Part shown: in pieces, positions 25,704 through 34,066 of the stretch
Layout of the letters: the number at the start of each line of letters is the position of its first letter
Position numbering within the stretch: position 1 is the stretch's first letter
Source of the DNA: CAG-103 sp905215475
Lineage (GTDB): Bacteria; Bacillota; Clostridia; Oscillospirales; Oscillospiraceae
Direction: 5' to 3'
NCBI GenBank assembly: GCA_905215475.1
Contig: CAJMPW010000001.1
Coordinates: 372,001-436,000, forward strand
Length of the DNA stretch: 64,000 bases
Notes under the pieces: generated by a model
The model's database searches: none
Told to the model about the DNA's origin: nothing
The model's input: only the letters and a program-made list of their open reading frames with translations
Program-made: the position numbers and the translations under genes

Positions 25704-26717
25704 ATGGCCACAGCAGAGAAACTCAAATTACAGGCAGAACGCAAGGCGGCTGCATGGCAAGGCGGGAAACCGCAGCCGGCGCTGCTTCCGGCCGATGTGC
25801 ACGCAGCTGCCTGCCTTGTCGATTCAGACGGGGAAGCGGCACGGACGGCTTACCCGGTTTTCCCGGGAATCGAGATCGCGTATCACGACGTCCATGCGGC
25901 AAGCGCCGCCATGCAGCGCGCGTGTGCGGCCGGCTGTCTCGAGATCCATCACTGCCGCGAGGGGCGCATCGCTTACCCATATGGCGATGCCTGCTTTTTT
26001 CTCGCGCCGGGCGATCTGGCAATCGTGCAGCGCGCGGAAGAAGCAGTCCCGGTGCGCTTTCCGACCGGGCACTACCACGGCATCACGGTGACGATCGACC
26101 CGGCGCGCGCGCCGGACTGCCTGTCGTGCTTTCTGGAGGATGTCGAGGTGCGGCCGAGTGCGCTCATCGAAAAATTCTGTGCGGACGGTGCCTGCTTTGT
26201 CACGCGCTCGTCTCCGGGCGTGGCGCACATTTTCTCTGAGCTCTACTCCGTGCCGGAGGGCATCCGCAAGGGCTATTTCAAGGTGAAGATTCTGGAGCTG
26301 CTGCTGTTTTTGAGTGCGTTTCCCATTCAGGCGGCGCAGCCGCAGCACGGTTATTCTCTGCCGCAGGTGCAGCTCGCCGAGCAGATCGGCGCGTACCTGC
26401 TTCAAAACACGGAGCGGCGGCTGACGGTCGCGGAGCTCTCGCGGTACTTCGGCGCTTCGGCTACACTGATCAACAGCAGCTTTCGCGGCGTGTACGGCAT
26501 GTCGCCGGCGGCGTTTTTGCGTGCGCAGAAAATGCATGGCGCTGCCAGACTTTTGCGCCGGACTGACCGCACGGTGCTGGATATTGCCGGACAATTCGGG
26601 TATGATAACGGCAGCAAGTTCGCCAAAGCATTCCGGGATGTCATCGGTGTCTCACCCAACGCCTACCGCAGCGGCATCGACTGCGACAGCTGCGCGCCGG
26701 AGGCACCCATGCTCTGA
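25704..26717 (+). CDS. AraC family transcriptional regulator
   Basis: 337 residues. A long N-terminal sensor region of cupin type, then the C-terminal double-HTH AraC domain: LTVAELSRYFGASATLINSS is the first helix-turn-helix (about residues 240-260) and VLDIAGQFGYDNGSKFAKAF the second (about 292-312), ending with IGVSPNAYR. RBS AGGAGG ten bases before ATG. The DUF3793 and flavodoxin genes follow 200 bp downstream on the same strand and are plausible targets. Effector unknown. Confidence 0.88.
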   Translation: MATAEKLKLQAERKAAAWQGGKPQPALLPADVHAAACLVDSDGEAARTAYPVFPGIEIAYHDVHAASAAMQRACAAGCLEIHHCREGRIAYPYGDACFFLAPGDLAIVQRAEEAVPVRFPTGHYHGITVTIDPARAPDCLSCFLEDVEVRPSALIEKFCADGACFVTRSSPGVAHIFSELYSVPEGIRKGYFKVKILELLLFLSAFPIQAAQPQHGYSLPQVQLAEQIGAYLLQNTERRLTVAELSRYFGASATLINSSFRGVYGMSPAAFLRAQKMHGAARLLRRTDRTVLDIAGQFGYDNGSKFAKAFRDVIGVSPNAYRSGIDCDSCAPEAPML

Positions 26718-26917
26718 CGGCGGGAAGCATAGTTTCATTTTGGAGCCATGTTCCGATGAATTGGAGCGGATGCCGGGGGCGACGTGCAGTATCCTAACGT
26801 CAGACAGAACGAAGCGCGCAGCTTTTCACACGAAAGTTAGACTGCTTTAACCAGCGGCCGCGCAGAATTGCTCACTGCGCGAAAACCGGTAAACGACCAC
26901 AGACGAGGAGGCAAGCC

Positions 26918-27511
26918 ATGTCGGAGGAAAACGTTGTACGGCTCTGTGCACCGACGCTGGCCGGGATCAAGACCGGCAGCCTGTTCCCGTGCCCTTATGA
27001 ATGCCGGGAGACTCTGCTCACGGAGATCCGCCGGTACAATCAGGTGCTCGTCCCGAAAGGGCTCTGCCTCCTGCCGCTGCGGTTTACGGAAAAGAGCGCG
27101 CTGCTGTATCTGTACCGACCGTGTGATCTGGAGCGGGATCTGCAGGACCGGCTGGCAACGGAGATCCTGCAGCACGCGGGCTATGCCTGCACCGGCAGTG
27201 AGCAGTGTCTGATGCAGCTCATTGAGCGGCTGCGTGCATACGATGAATTCCCGCATGAGATCGGCCTGTTTCTGAGCTATCCGCCGGAGGACGTCAAGGG
27301 ATTCATCGAGCACCACGCGGCGGATTTCAAGTACGCCGGCCTCTGGAAGGTGTACGGCGACGAGCAGCGGGCGCGCGATCTCTTTGCAAAATACCGGCGC
27401 TGCACGGAGATTTACTGTGAACGTCTGCACGCGGGCTTGAGCATTGCGCAGCTCGCCGTGAACGTGCAGCGGCCGAATGCAGCACAAAAGGAAAGGATGT
27501 TACCATCATGA
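26918..27511 (+). CDS. DUF3793 family protein
   Basis: 197 residues, soluble. The pattern LAGIKTGSLFPC near the N-terminus, a central EIGLFLSYPPEDVKGFIEH and WKVYGDEQRA are what I recall of DUF3793, a clostridial family of unknown function usually encoded next to a short flavodoxin. Here the flavodoxin start overlaps its stop by four bases, so the two are translationally coupled. Strong RBS GAGGAGG. Confidence 0.8.
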   Translation: MSEENVVRLCAPTLAGIKTGSLFPCPYECRETLLTEIRRYNQVLVPKGLCLLPLRFTEKSALLYLYRPCDLERDLQDRLATEILQHAGYACTGSEQCLMQLIERLRAYDEFPHEIGLFLSYPPEDVKGFIEHHAADFKYAGLWKVYGDEQRARDLFAKYRRCTEIYCERLHAGLSIAQLAVNVQRPNAAQKERMLPS

Positions 27512-27933
27512 AAAAAGCAGCAGTCATCTATTGGAGCGGCACCGGCAACACCGAGGCCATGGCCAACGCCGTGCTCGATGGCATGAAAAGTGCCGGAGCG
27601 GACGCGGTGCTTCTGACCGCCTCTGATGTGGACGCTTCCGCCGTCGGCGGATATGACGCCGTGGCGCTCGGCTGTCCGGCCATGGGCTCCGAGGTTCTGG
27701 AGGACATGGAGTTCGAGCCGATGTTCGAAGGCTGCAAGTCCGCCCTGAAGGGCAAACGTGTCGCCCTGTTCGGCTCCTACGGCTGGGGCGGCGGCGAGTG
27801 GATGCAAAACTGGGAGCGCGATTGCCGCAGCTCCGGTATCCAGCTCGCGTGCGACAGCGTGATCTGCAACGACGCGCCCGATGATGCAGCCCTTGCGGCC
27901 TGTCAGGCGCTGGGCAAGGCGCTCGTCGACTGA
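27508..27933 (+). CDS. Short-chain flavodoxin
   Basis: 141 residues. FMN-binding loop WSGTGNTEAMA near residues 9-19 and GSYGWGGGEWM around residue 90 identify a classic short flavodoxin. Electron carrier, often replacing ferredoxin under iron limitation. Overlaps DUF3793 (ATGA). With the AraC gene upstream this resembles an iron- or haem-responsive unit, which is inference. Confidence 0.93.
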   Translation: MKKAAVIYWSGTGNTEAMANAVLDGMKSAGADAVLLTASDVDASAVGGYDAVALGCPAMGSEVLEDMEFEPMFEGCKSALKGKRVALFGSYGWGGGEWMQNWERDCRSSGIQLACDSVICNDAPDDAALAACQALGKALVD

Positions 27934-28082
27934 TTTCTTTCGATCGTACCCGGATCCCCCTCCGGTTACCGATACCAACAACAGGCATCAAGCCATATCA
28001 CCTCTCTTCTCTTCCCCCATTCCCTGCAGCAGTGTGACACCACGCATATTGCCTGTGCGTGACTGCTGCCCCCAGCAAAAGA

Positions 28083-28120
28083 ATCGTCCGCCGAATTCCC
28101 CTTCCGGCGGACGATTTTTT
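28083..28120 (+). terminator. Terminator after flavodoxin, probably bidirectional
   Basis: CGTCCGCCG, 11-base loop, CGGCGGACG, then a seven-T run that runs directly into the stop codon of the convergent gene. The same stem recurs at 31424. Confidence 0.85.
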
Positions 28121-28386
28121 TATGTCTGCAGAGCCTGGAGCTGCGCGGTCAGCGCGTCGATCTGCTGCCGCAGCGCCTGATTTTCACGCTGCAGACGGCG
28201 AACTTCGTTTTCGGCGTCGATCACGTCGCAGCGCGCCTCCTCTTGCATCTCATCGATGCTGCTGCGCAGGAACTGATATTGGCTGTAGAGCGTCGCGTAT
28301 GCGCGCGGCGCGAAGATGCGCCAGAAGCCCTCCTTGATGAGCTCCCATTTCTCCGCTGCCGTGCGGTCGAAAAAGTCGTTGTGCAA
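28120..28386 (-). CDS. Small coiled-coil protein, unknown function
   Basis: 88 residues. The N-terminal half has a WELIKEGFWRIFAPRAYATL amphipathic segment; the C-terminal half is a heptad coiled coil (EVRRLQRENQALRQQIDALT). No family recognised. RBS AGGAGGT upstream of ATG on the minus strand. Lies between the flavodoxin terminator and the macro-domain gene. Confidence 0.6.
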   Translation of the reverse strand: MHNDFFDRTAAEKWELIKEGFWRIFAPRAYATLYSQYQFLRSSIDEMQEEARCDVIDAENEVRRLQRENQALRQQIDALTAQLQALQT

Positions 28387-28456
28387 GCGCAGTACCTCCT
28401 GTAACCTTGCTCAAATTTCCGTCAGTATACCACATCTTTGCCATCCGGCAACCGGC

Positions 28457-29365
28457 TCAGCTCCAGAGCGGCGGCTGCCCGCGCTGATACAGCGCCTCGT
28501 TGAGCGCAAAGAGGTCGTAGTTTCCCTGCTCGATGAAGTATTCCAGAATGGTGTCGAACGGGTCGGTGTTCGTGAGATAGTAGCCCGCCTTGCCGAACAA
28601 GGTCAGCGCGTCCTCAAGCGGCAGCTCCAGCGCGAACACCAGCGCCGCGACGTTGTGCTTCTTGGGGATCGTGCCGTTTGTAACGATGTTGGAAAACACG
28701 CTCTTGGACACGTGCGCCTTTTGATAGCAGGCGGCGTTGGTCATGCCGCGCGCGGCGATCTCCCGCAGGAGCATATCCCGAAACGACTCGTGCCGCTGCC
28801 CGAGCACCTCGTCGAGCGAGAGCGTACCGTGTTCGGCGGCAAAGCGCATTTTCTTGTCGTGGATGCGCTTCAGACTGCCCGCAAACATCCGCACGCCGAG
28901 GTTGAAGGTGCTCGGGCGGTGTGTGACGATGAAGATGTCAATCGAGCAGCGCTCGCCAAATGTGCGCGCCTCCTGCACGGCGATGCGCAGGACATCGTCC
29001 GGCGGAAAACCGAGGTGACCGGCCGAGATGAGCGGCATGGCTAGCGATGCGCACCGAGCCTCACGCGCGCAGGCAAAGACCGCCCGGTAGCAGGCGGCGA
29101 GCGTCTGCAGATCGTCGGAGTCACCGCGCCACGTCGGGCCGACGGCGTGGATGATCTTCCGCGACAGGCGGTAGCCGTCCGTGCAGACCGCGCTCGCAAC
29201 GGGGCACGGTGCAAGCGCGCGGCAGGCGGCGTCCAGCTCCGGACCTGCCGCCCGGTGGATGTCCTGATCCACGCCGCACGTTCCGGACAGCGCCGTGTCG
29301 GTGGCGGTGACGATCGCGTCACAGTGCATATGGGTGATGTCGTCCAGTCGGATCGCGAGTGCCAT
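28457..29365 (-). CDS. Macro domain protein with C-terminal HTH-like domain
   Basis: 302 residues. The N-terminal ~165 residues are a macro (ADP-ribose-binding) domain: DAIVTATDTALSGTCGVDQDIH corresponds to the usual NAAN...GGGVDGAIH loop but with ATD in place of the Asn residues, then IIHAVGP and AMPLISAGHLGFPPD. The C-terminal ~120 residues contain a helix-turn-helix-like stretch (NAACYQKAHVSKSVFSNIVT) followed by a helical region. It probably binds or hydrolyses an ADP-ribose derivative and couples that to DNA or protein binding. Start ATG 29365 chosen by the GGAGG RBS. Confidence 0.78.
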   Translation of the reverse strand: MALAIRLDDITHMHCDAIVTATDTALSGTCGVDQDIHRAAGPELDAACRALAPCPVASAVCTDGYRLSRKIIHAVGPTWRGDSDDLQTLAACYRAVFACAREARCASLAMPLISAGHLGFPPDDVLRIAVQEARTFGERCSIDIFIVTHRPSTFNLGVRMFAGSLKRIHDKKMRFAAEHGTLSLDEVLGQRHESFRDMLLREIAARGMTNAACYQKAHVSKSVFSNIVTNGTIPKKHNVAALVFALELPLEDALTLFGKAGYYLTNTDPFDTILEYFIEQGNYDLFALNEALYQRGQPPLWS

Positions 29366-29520
29366 AGGCGTGCCTCCTTGGTGCTGGTTTGTGCTGCGGA
29401 CATTATATAATGAATTCTTTCCGTTTTCAATCGCCGGGTCGTTTTCAAAACGACCACGGCTGCCGCGCCGTGCGCTATACTGTGCCTGCAATGAACAACC
29501 AGACTGAAAGGAGCAAGTAT

Positions 29521-30117
29521 ATGAAACCGATCTACTACTTTGCGTATGGCTCGAACATGGACACGGAGCAGATGCGCCGGCGCTGTCCGGACGCCAAGTG
29601 CATCGACACGGCGGTGCTGCACGGCTGGAAGTTTGCACTGGATGAGGTGGGGTATGCCACGGTCGTTCCGGCTGCCGGAGTGAGTGTGCCGGGGCTGCTC
29701 TGGATGCTGTCGGATGCAGATGAGGCGGAGCTCGATGTCTACGAGGGCGTGCGCTATAACTGCTATGAGAAGGTGACGCTGTCCATCGTGCCGAAGCGCA
29801 CCGGTGTGCCGACGCAGGCACTGGTCTACGTCTCGCTGCGCGGGGAAAACGAGGGCGCGCGGGTACAGGGCTATCTGGAGCGGATCGTTCATGCAGCGGC
29901 GCACGCCGGCTTCGGCGCGTCCTACATCGGGATGCTCAAGGATCTTTGGGTCGGCTACGCGAATGCCGACGATCGCACCGCCGTGCCGATCATCGAGGAC
30001 GGGAAGACACTGGACGAACTGGTGAAGGGCGATACGATCGGCGAGAGCCTGACGAAGTGGCTCCGGTCGCAGGGCGCGACGGATCAGGAGATCTGGCAGT
30101 TCGTGGTCGAGAACTGA
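29521..30117 (+). CDS. Gamma-glutamylcyclotransferase-like protein with extra C-terminal module
   Basis: 198 residues. The N-terminal ~150 residues are a GGCT fold: YYFAYGSNMDTEQM substrate loop, LDVYEGVRYNCYEKV with the catalytic Glu position, and YLERIVHAAAHAGF. The last ~43 residues (from PIIEDGKTLDELVKG to EIWQFVVEN) are not part of the standard fold and recur in the next gene. Start ATG 29521 with GAAAGGAG RBS. Substrate probably a gamma-glutamyl amine or peptide. Confidence 0.85.
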   Translation: MKPIYYFAYGSNMDTEQMRRRCPDAKCIDTAVLHGWKFALDEVGYATVVPAAGVSVPGLLWMLSDADEAELDVYEGVRYNCYEKVTLSIVPKRTGVPTQALVYVSLRGENEGARVQGYLERIVHAAAHAGFGASYIGMLKDLWVGYANADDRTAVPIIEDGKTLDELVKGDTIGESLTKWLRSQGATDQEIWQFVVEN

Positions 30118-30147
30118 CCAAAGCTTTTAGGGACAGGAGGAAACGGG

Positions 30148-30519
30148 ATGACAAACCATACAGCGAAAGCACTGCCTGCGGAAAGCGGTGTGCCCTCTGA
30201 GCGCCCGGAGACGCAGGGCGACCTCTGGAGGGAGATCGCGGAAGAGGGGTACGACCGGACTTACACGCCGGAAGAACTGAGCCGGGCGTTCGGGAAGCCG
30301 TTCGAAGAACTGGTGAAGGGCGAGGATCTGCCCGCGACGTCGAAGCCGCAGATGCCGGAACCAAACGCTACAGCCTCGACAGCGCCGATCATCGAGGACG
30401 GGAAGACGCTGGACGAACTGATCGCACCGAACGACGCGCTGGGACAGCACTTGATGAAGCATCTGCGAAAGCGCGGGGTGACGGATCAGGAAATCTGGCG
30501 GTTCATGGTCGAAAACTGA
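30148..30519 (+). CDS. Hypothetical protein sharing the C-terminal module of its neighbour
   Basis: 123 residues, charged, no signal or membrane segment. The C-terminal ~43 residues match the tail of the upstream cyclotransferase (PIIEDGKTLDEL..., ...GVTDQEIWRFMVEN), while the N-terminus is unrelated and contains a PEELSRAFGKPFEELVKGED segment that echoes the module again. RBS AGGAGGAA. Starts 30 bases after its neighbour, so likely co-transcribed. Looks like a partial duplication that kept a binding module. Confidence 0.65.
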   Translation: MTNHTAKALPAESGVPSERPETQGDLWREIAEEGYDRTYTPEELSRAFGKPFEELVKGEDLPATSKPQMPEPNATASTAPIIEDGKTLDELIAPNDALGQHLMKHLRKRGVTDQEIWRFMVEN

Positions 30520-30767
30520 CAGAGACTGTTCGCCGGGAAGCGGCCGCTCGAACTTTGTGCGTGACGCAGAAGTCTGACCGCCAACGGCATCGTGCAGCGC
30601 CCTGTGCAGAAAATGAATCCTGCGCAGGGTGCTGCTGCGCGGAGGAGATGCGTTCCTATCGGCAAAATGGAAATTGCTATGGCGTATGTACCGCAACTGT
30701 GGTATGCTGTGCCTATGGCAGGCGAAGTGCTTTGCCACTCAAAATCTGTTGAGGTGGAGGAACGATC

Positions 30768-31331
30768 GTGAAAAAGTCAGTCGTTACGCTTTTGTTGTGC
30801 GGGGCAATGGTTTTGGCAATGGCAGGATGCGGGAACTCGGACGCAGGGGATGCCGAAAAAGACTTTCAGCAAAGTCAGGAAACCTATGGCACTGTGGAAA
30901 GGGAGAGCTGCGATGTTCTGGTCGCAAAGTTCAATACGGAAGTTGTGGACAACAGCGCGCTCAATCCGGCATCCACGGATTATTTGACGGAAGATCATGA
31001 CCAGTATTGGTATGGGCTGCTTGAGGGCGTGTATCTGGTGGTTGTCCCGGAAACGTATACCGGAGACCCGAAAACGGATATCGTGGACTATATGCTTATC
31101 TATGCAGACAGCTCCGGCGAGAACGGAGATGAAGCGGTCGCATATGCAAAGCACTTGGTGAAAGCGAATGACAATGCGGCAACGGAAGCGGAGATCACCA
31201 CGCTGCTCGATCAGGCAAAAGCGCAGGCTGCAAGTGGGAAAACGGCTTACAACGGAAGAGGGATCGCTGTTGGCTATTTGGAGACAAGCGACGCTGATCA
31301 ATATCAGGTGCTGAGATTTTATAAAGGATGA
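30768..31331 (+). CDS. Small lipoprotein, unknown function
   Basis: 187 residues starting with GTG (RBS GGTGGAGG). Signal peptide MKKSVVTLLLCGAMVLAMAGC with lipobox AMAGC, so surface-anchored. The mature part is acidic and of mixed secondary structure with no recognised domain. Codon use is less GC-biased than its neighbours, which hints at later acquisition. The preceding 30520-30767 gap shows no gene. Confidence 0.7.
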   Translation: MKKSVVTLLLCGAMVLAMAGCGNSDAGDAEKDFQQSQETYGTVERESCDVLVAKFNTEVVDNSALNPASTDYLTEDHDQYWYGLLEGVYLVVVPETYTGDPKTDIVDYMLIYADSSGENGDEAVAYAKHLVKANDNAATEAEITTLLDQAKAQAASGKTAYNGRGIAVGYLETSDADQYQVLRFYKG

Positions 31332-31423
31332 TGCCGTGTCCCGCAAGGGGCTTGGCGCTGCTGCTCTCTGCGGCAGCGTGACACTGTGCGCGCCGCCTGC
31401 GCGAGATGCGCCGGAATGAAAAA

Positions 31424-31457
31424 ACGTCCGCCGGAAGAAAATCCGGCGGACGATTTC
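31424..31457 (+). terminator. Terminator between lipoprotein and recG, bidirectional
   Basis: CGTCCGCCGG, AAGAAAAT loop, CCGGCGGACG, with A-run before and ATTTCT after. Stem nearly identical to that at 28083. Confidence 0.8.
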
Positions 31458-31476
31458 TATTCTTGCGGCGGCACGG

Positions 31477-33534
31477 TCAGTTAAAATGCCCGTCGTTTGC
31501 GGCGAACAGACGCGCACACTGGGCGCGCAGCGCCGCGTGCTCGGGCGCGCAGAGCGTGGGGTCGGCAGCAAGCACCGCGCGCGCCGCGTCGCGCGCGTCG
31601 TTGACGGCGGCCATGTTCGTGCCGAGGTTTGCGATGTGCAGCGCCGGCAGACCGTGCTGCCGGTTGCCGAAGAAGTCGCCCGGTCCGCGCTGGCGCAGGT
31701 CGGCCTCGGCGATCTGAAAGCCGTCAGCCGTGTCGCACAGCACCTTCAGCCGCGCGCGCGATTCCTCCGTGCGCGTGTCCGACACGAGCACGCAGTAGGA
31801 CTGAAACGGTCCGCGTCCGATGCGTCCGCGCAGCTGGTGCAGCTGCGAGAGACCGAAACGCTCGGCATTCTCGATGATCATCAGCGCCGCGTTCGGCACG
31901 TCGACGCCGACCTCGATGACCGTCGTCGAGACGAGAATATCCGTCTCTCCGGCGGCAAAGGCGGCCATACAGGCGTCCTTGTCCTTGGCCTTCATGCGGC
32001 CGTGGATGCAGGCGACGCGGTGCTGCGGAAACGTCCGCTGCAGTACCTGCGCGTGCTCCTCGGCGGATTTGAGCTCGGAGGGGATATCGTCCGTGTCCTC
32101 GACCTTCGGGCAGACGACAAATACCTGCCGCCCCTCACCGATGAGCTTGTCGATGAAGGCGTTGAGCCGCGCCCGGTAGCGCTCGTCCACGCACACGGTC
32201 TGCACCGGCTGCCGTCCGGGCGGCAGCTCGTCGATGATCGACACGTCCAGGTCCCCGTACACCAGCAGCGCCAGTGTGCGCGGAATGGGCGTTGCGCTCA
32301 TGACGAGTGTGTGCGGCTGCTCGCCCTTGCGCACGAGCGCGGCGCGCTGCTCGACGCCGAAACGGTGCTGCTCGTCCGTGATGACGAGACCGAGACGGAA
32401 AAACGTCACCGAGTCGCTGATGAGCGCGTGCGTGCCGACGACCACGTCGAGCAGACCGCCGGCGAGCGCCTGCTTCACCTCGCGCTTTTGCCGCGCGGTC
32501 ATTGCGCCTGTCAGCCGTCCGACACGGATGCCAAACGGCTCAAGCAGCGTGCGCAGCGTGTGCTCATGCTGCTCGGTGAGGATCTCGGTCGGCGCCATGA
32601 AGGCGCTCTGGCAGTCGTTTTCGTGCGCAAACCAGATGCACGCCGCAGCAACGAGCGTCTTGCCGGAGCCGACATCGCCCTGTACAAGGCGGCTCATCGG
32701 CACGCCGGAGATCATGTCCTGCACGGCGGCGGCGACGGCGCGCCGCTGCGCCCCGGTGGGTGAGAAGGGGAGCGTGGCGTAAAACGTCTCGAGGTCGGCG
32801 CTTTGCATCCGGATGCCGCCCTCGGCGCGCCGCTGCGAGCGGATGCGCGCCATGGCCGTCGAGAGTACGAACAGCTCCTCGAATACCAGGCGCTTTCGCG
32901 CGAGCGTGAGCGCCGCCGCATCCGCCGGCTGGTGGATGTTTTGCAGGGCGTAGTCCTGCTGCGCGAGGGCGTAGGTGCGCGCAATGTCCGCCGGGATCAC
33001 GTCCTGCAGCTGCCCGATGCAGGCGTGCAGCGCGGGGAGCATGGCCTTGCGCACATCGTTTTGCGTCACGCCCGTCGTCAGCGGATAGATGGGGTAAAAG
33101 CAGTTGGTCACGCTGCCGCAGCGCGCCGCCTGCTCACAGACGGGGTTGGTGAGCGTCTTGCGAAAGCCGTTTGCCTCTACCTTGCCGTAGAAGATGTATT
33201 CCTCGCCTGCGTGCAGGCTGTTTTTGCGGTAGGGCTGGTTGAAGTAGGTCACGTCGAGCGCACCGGTGTCGTCGGCGATGCGCGCCTTGACGAGCGTGAG
33301 TCCGCTGCGCACATACTGTGTGCGCGGCTCACCCGCGACCGTTGCGCGGATGCACACGGCCTCACCGGGCTGCGCGGCCGCGATCGTGCGAAACTGCGTC
33401 CGATCCTCGTAGCGGCGGGGATAGAGTCCGGCCAGATCGCGCAGCGTCGCCACGCCGAGCTTTTGAAAGGCCTGCGCTTTTTTCGGCCCGATGCCGGTCA
33501 GCGCCTCAAGCGGGGTATCCGGTGTGTAGGTCAT
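31477..33534 (-). CDS. recG: ATP-dependent DNA helicase RecG
   Basis: 685 residues from ATG 33534. Branch-migration helicase that reverses stalled replication forks. Wedge/OB region at the N-terminus, then motif I VQGDVGSGKT, motif Ia MAPTEILTEQH, motif II with DEQHRFGV (DEQH box), motif III MSATPIPRT, and the C-terminal RGRIGRG plus the TRG-like GPGDFFGNRQHG. The start overlaps the mpg stop by four bases. Terminated by the hairpin at 31424. Confidence 0.97.
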   Translation of the reverse strand: MTYTPDTPLEALTGIGPKKAQAFQKLGVATLRDLAGLYPRRYEDRTQFRTIAAAQPGEAVCIRATVAGEPRTQYVRSGLTLVKARIADDTGALDVTYFNQPYRKNSLHAGEEYIFYGKVEANGFRKTLTNPVCEQAARCGSVTNCFYPIYPLTTGVTQNDVRKAMLPALHACIGQLQDVIPADIARTYALAQQDYALQNIHQPADAAALTLARKRLVFEELFVLSTAMARIRSQRRAEGGIRMQSADLETFYATLPFSPTGAQRRAVAAAVQDMISGVPMSRLVQGDVGSGKTLVAAACIWFAHENDCQSAFMAPTEILTEQHEHTLRTLLEPFGIRVGRLTGAMTARQKREVKQALAGGLLDVVVGTHALISDSVTFFRLGLVITDEQHRFGVEQRAALVRKGEQPHTLVMSATPIPRTLALLVYGDLDVSIIDELPPGRQPVQTVCVDERYRARLNAFIDKLIGEGRQVFVVCPKVEDTDDIPSELKSAEEHAQVLQRTFPQHRVACIHGRMKAKDKDACMAAFAAGETDILVSTTVIEVGVDVPNAALMIIENAERFGLSQLHQLRGRIGRGPFQSYCVLVSDTRTEESRARLKVLCDTADGFQIAEADLRQRGPGDFFGNRQHGLPALHIANLGTNMAAVNDARDAARAVLAADPTLCAPEHAALRAQCARLFAANDGHFN

Positions 33535-34061
33535 GGTGTCGCCTCCTGTGCGCCGCATTTCCAGCGCCAGAGCCGCGCCTGATCCTCCGGCGCGGCATAG
33601 CCGATGCCGACGCGGGTGTCGGTCCCGAGCGCGAAGCGCTGCCCGTCGTCCTCGAGCCAGAGCTCCGGACAGGTGAGGATGTCGCGGTCGTTGAATGTCT
33701 TGTCGATCTGCAGCCGCTTTGTGAGCTTGCCCGGTCCGTTCGCACCGTCGGCGCACGCGCGGATGAGCACGGCCTGCGGTTCGTCCGCGTGACCGGTCAC
33801 GATGTTGAGCATCCAGTGCATCCCGTAGCAGAGGTAGACGTAGATCGTGCCGCCGTCATGGTAGAGCACCTCCGTGCGCCGTGTGCGCCCGCGGCTGGCG
33901 TGGCAGGCGGTGTCCTGCTCGCCGCGGTAGGCCTCTGTTTCCGTGATGCGCGCGCGCAGCAGTGTGCCGTCCGGCAGCCTGCGCACCAGAATGCGCCCAA
34001 CCAGCTCCGGCGCGACGCAAAGCACGTCGCGCCGGAAAAATTCCCGATCTTGCAGTTTCAT
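33531..34061 (-). CDS. mpg: 3-methyladenine DNA glycosylase (AAG/MPG family)
   Basis: 176 residues. Excises alkylated purines. ETEAYRGEQDTACHASRGRT carries the catalytic Glu and DNA-binding loop, YVYLCYGMHWMLNIVTG is the core, and GPGKLTKRLQID the C-terminal signature. Translationally coupled to recG (ATGA overlap). Shorter than the vertebrate enzyme, typical for bacteria. Confidence 0.95.
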   Translation of the reverse strand: MKLQDREFFRRDVLCVAPELVGRILVRRLPDGTLLRARITETEAYRGEQDTACHASRGRTRRTEVLYHDGGTIYVYLCYGMHWMLNIVTGHADEPQAVLIRACADGANGPGKLTKRLQIDKTFNDRDILTCPELWLEDDGQRFALGTDTRVGIGYAAPEDQARLWRWKCGAQEATP

Positions 34062-34066
34062 GGCTC

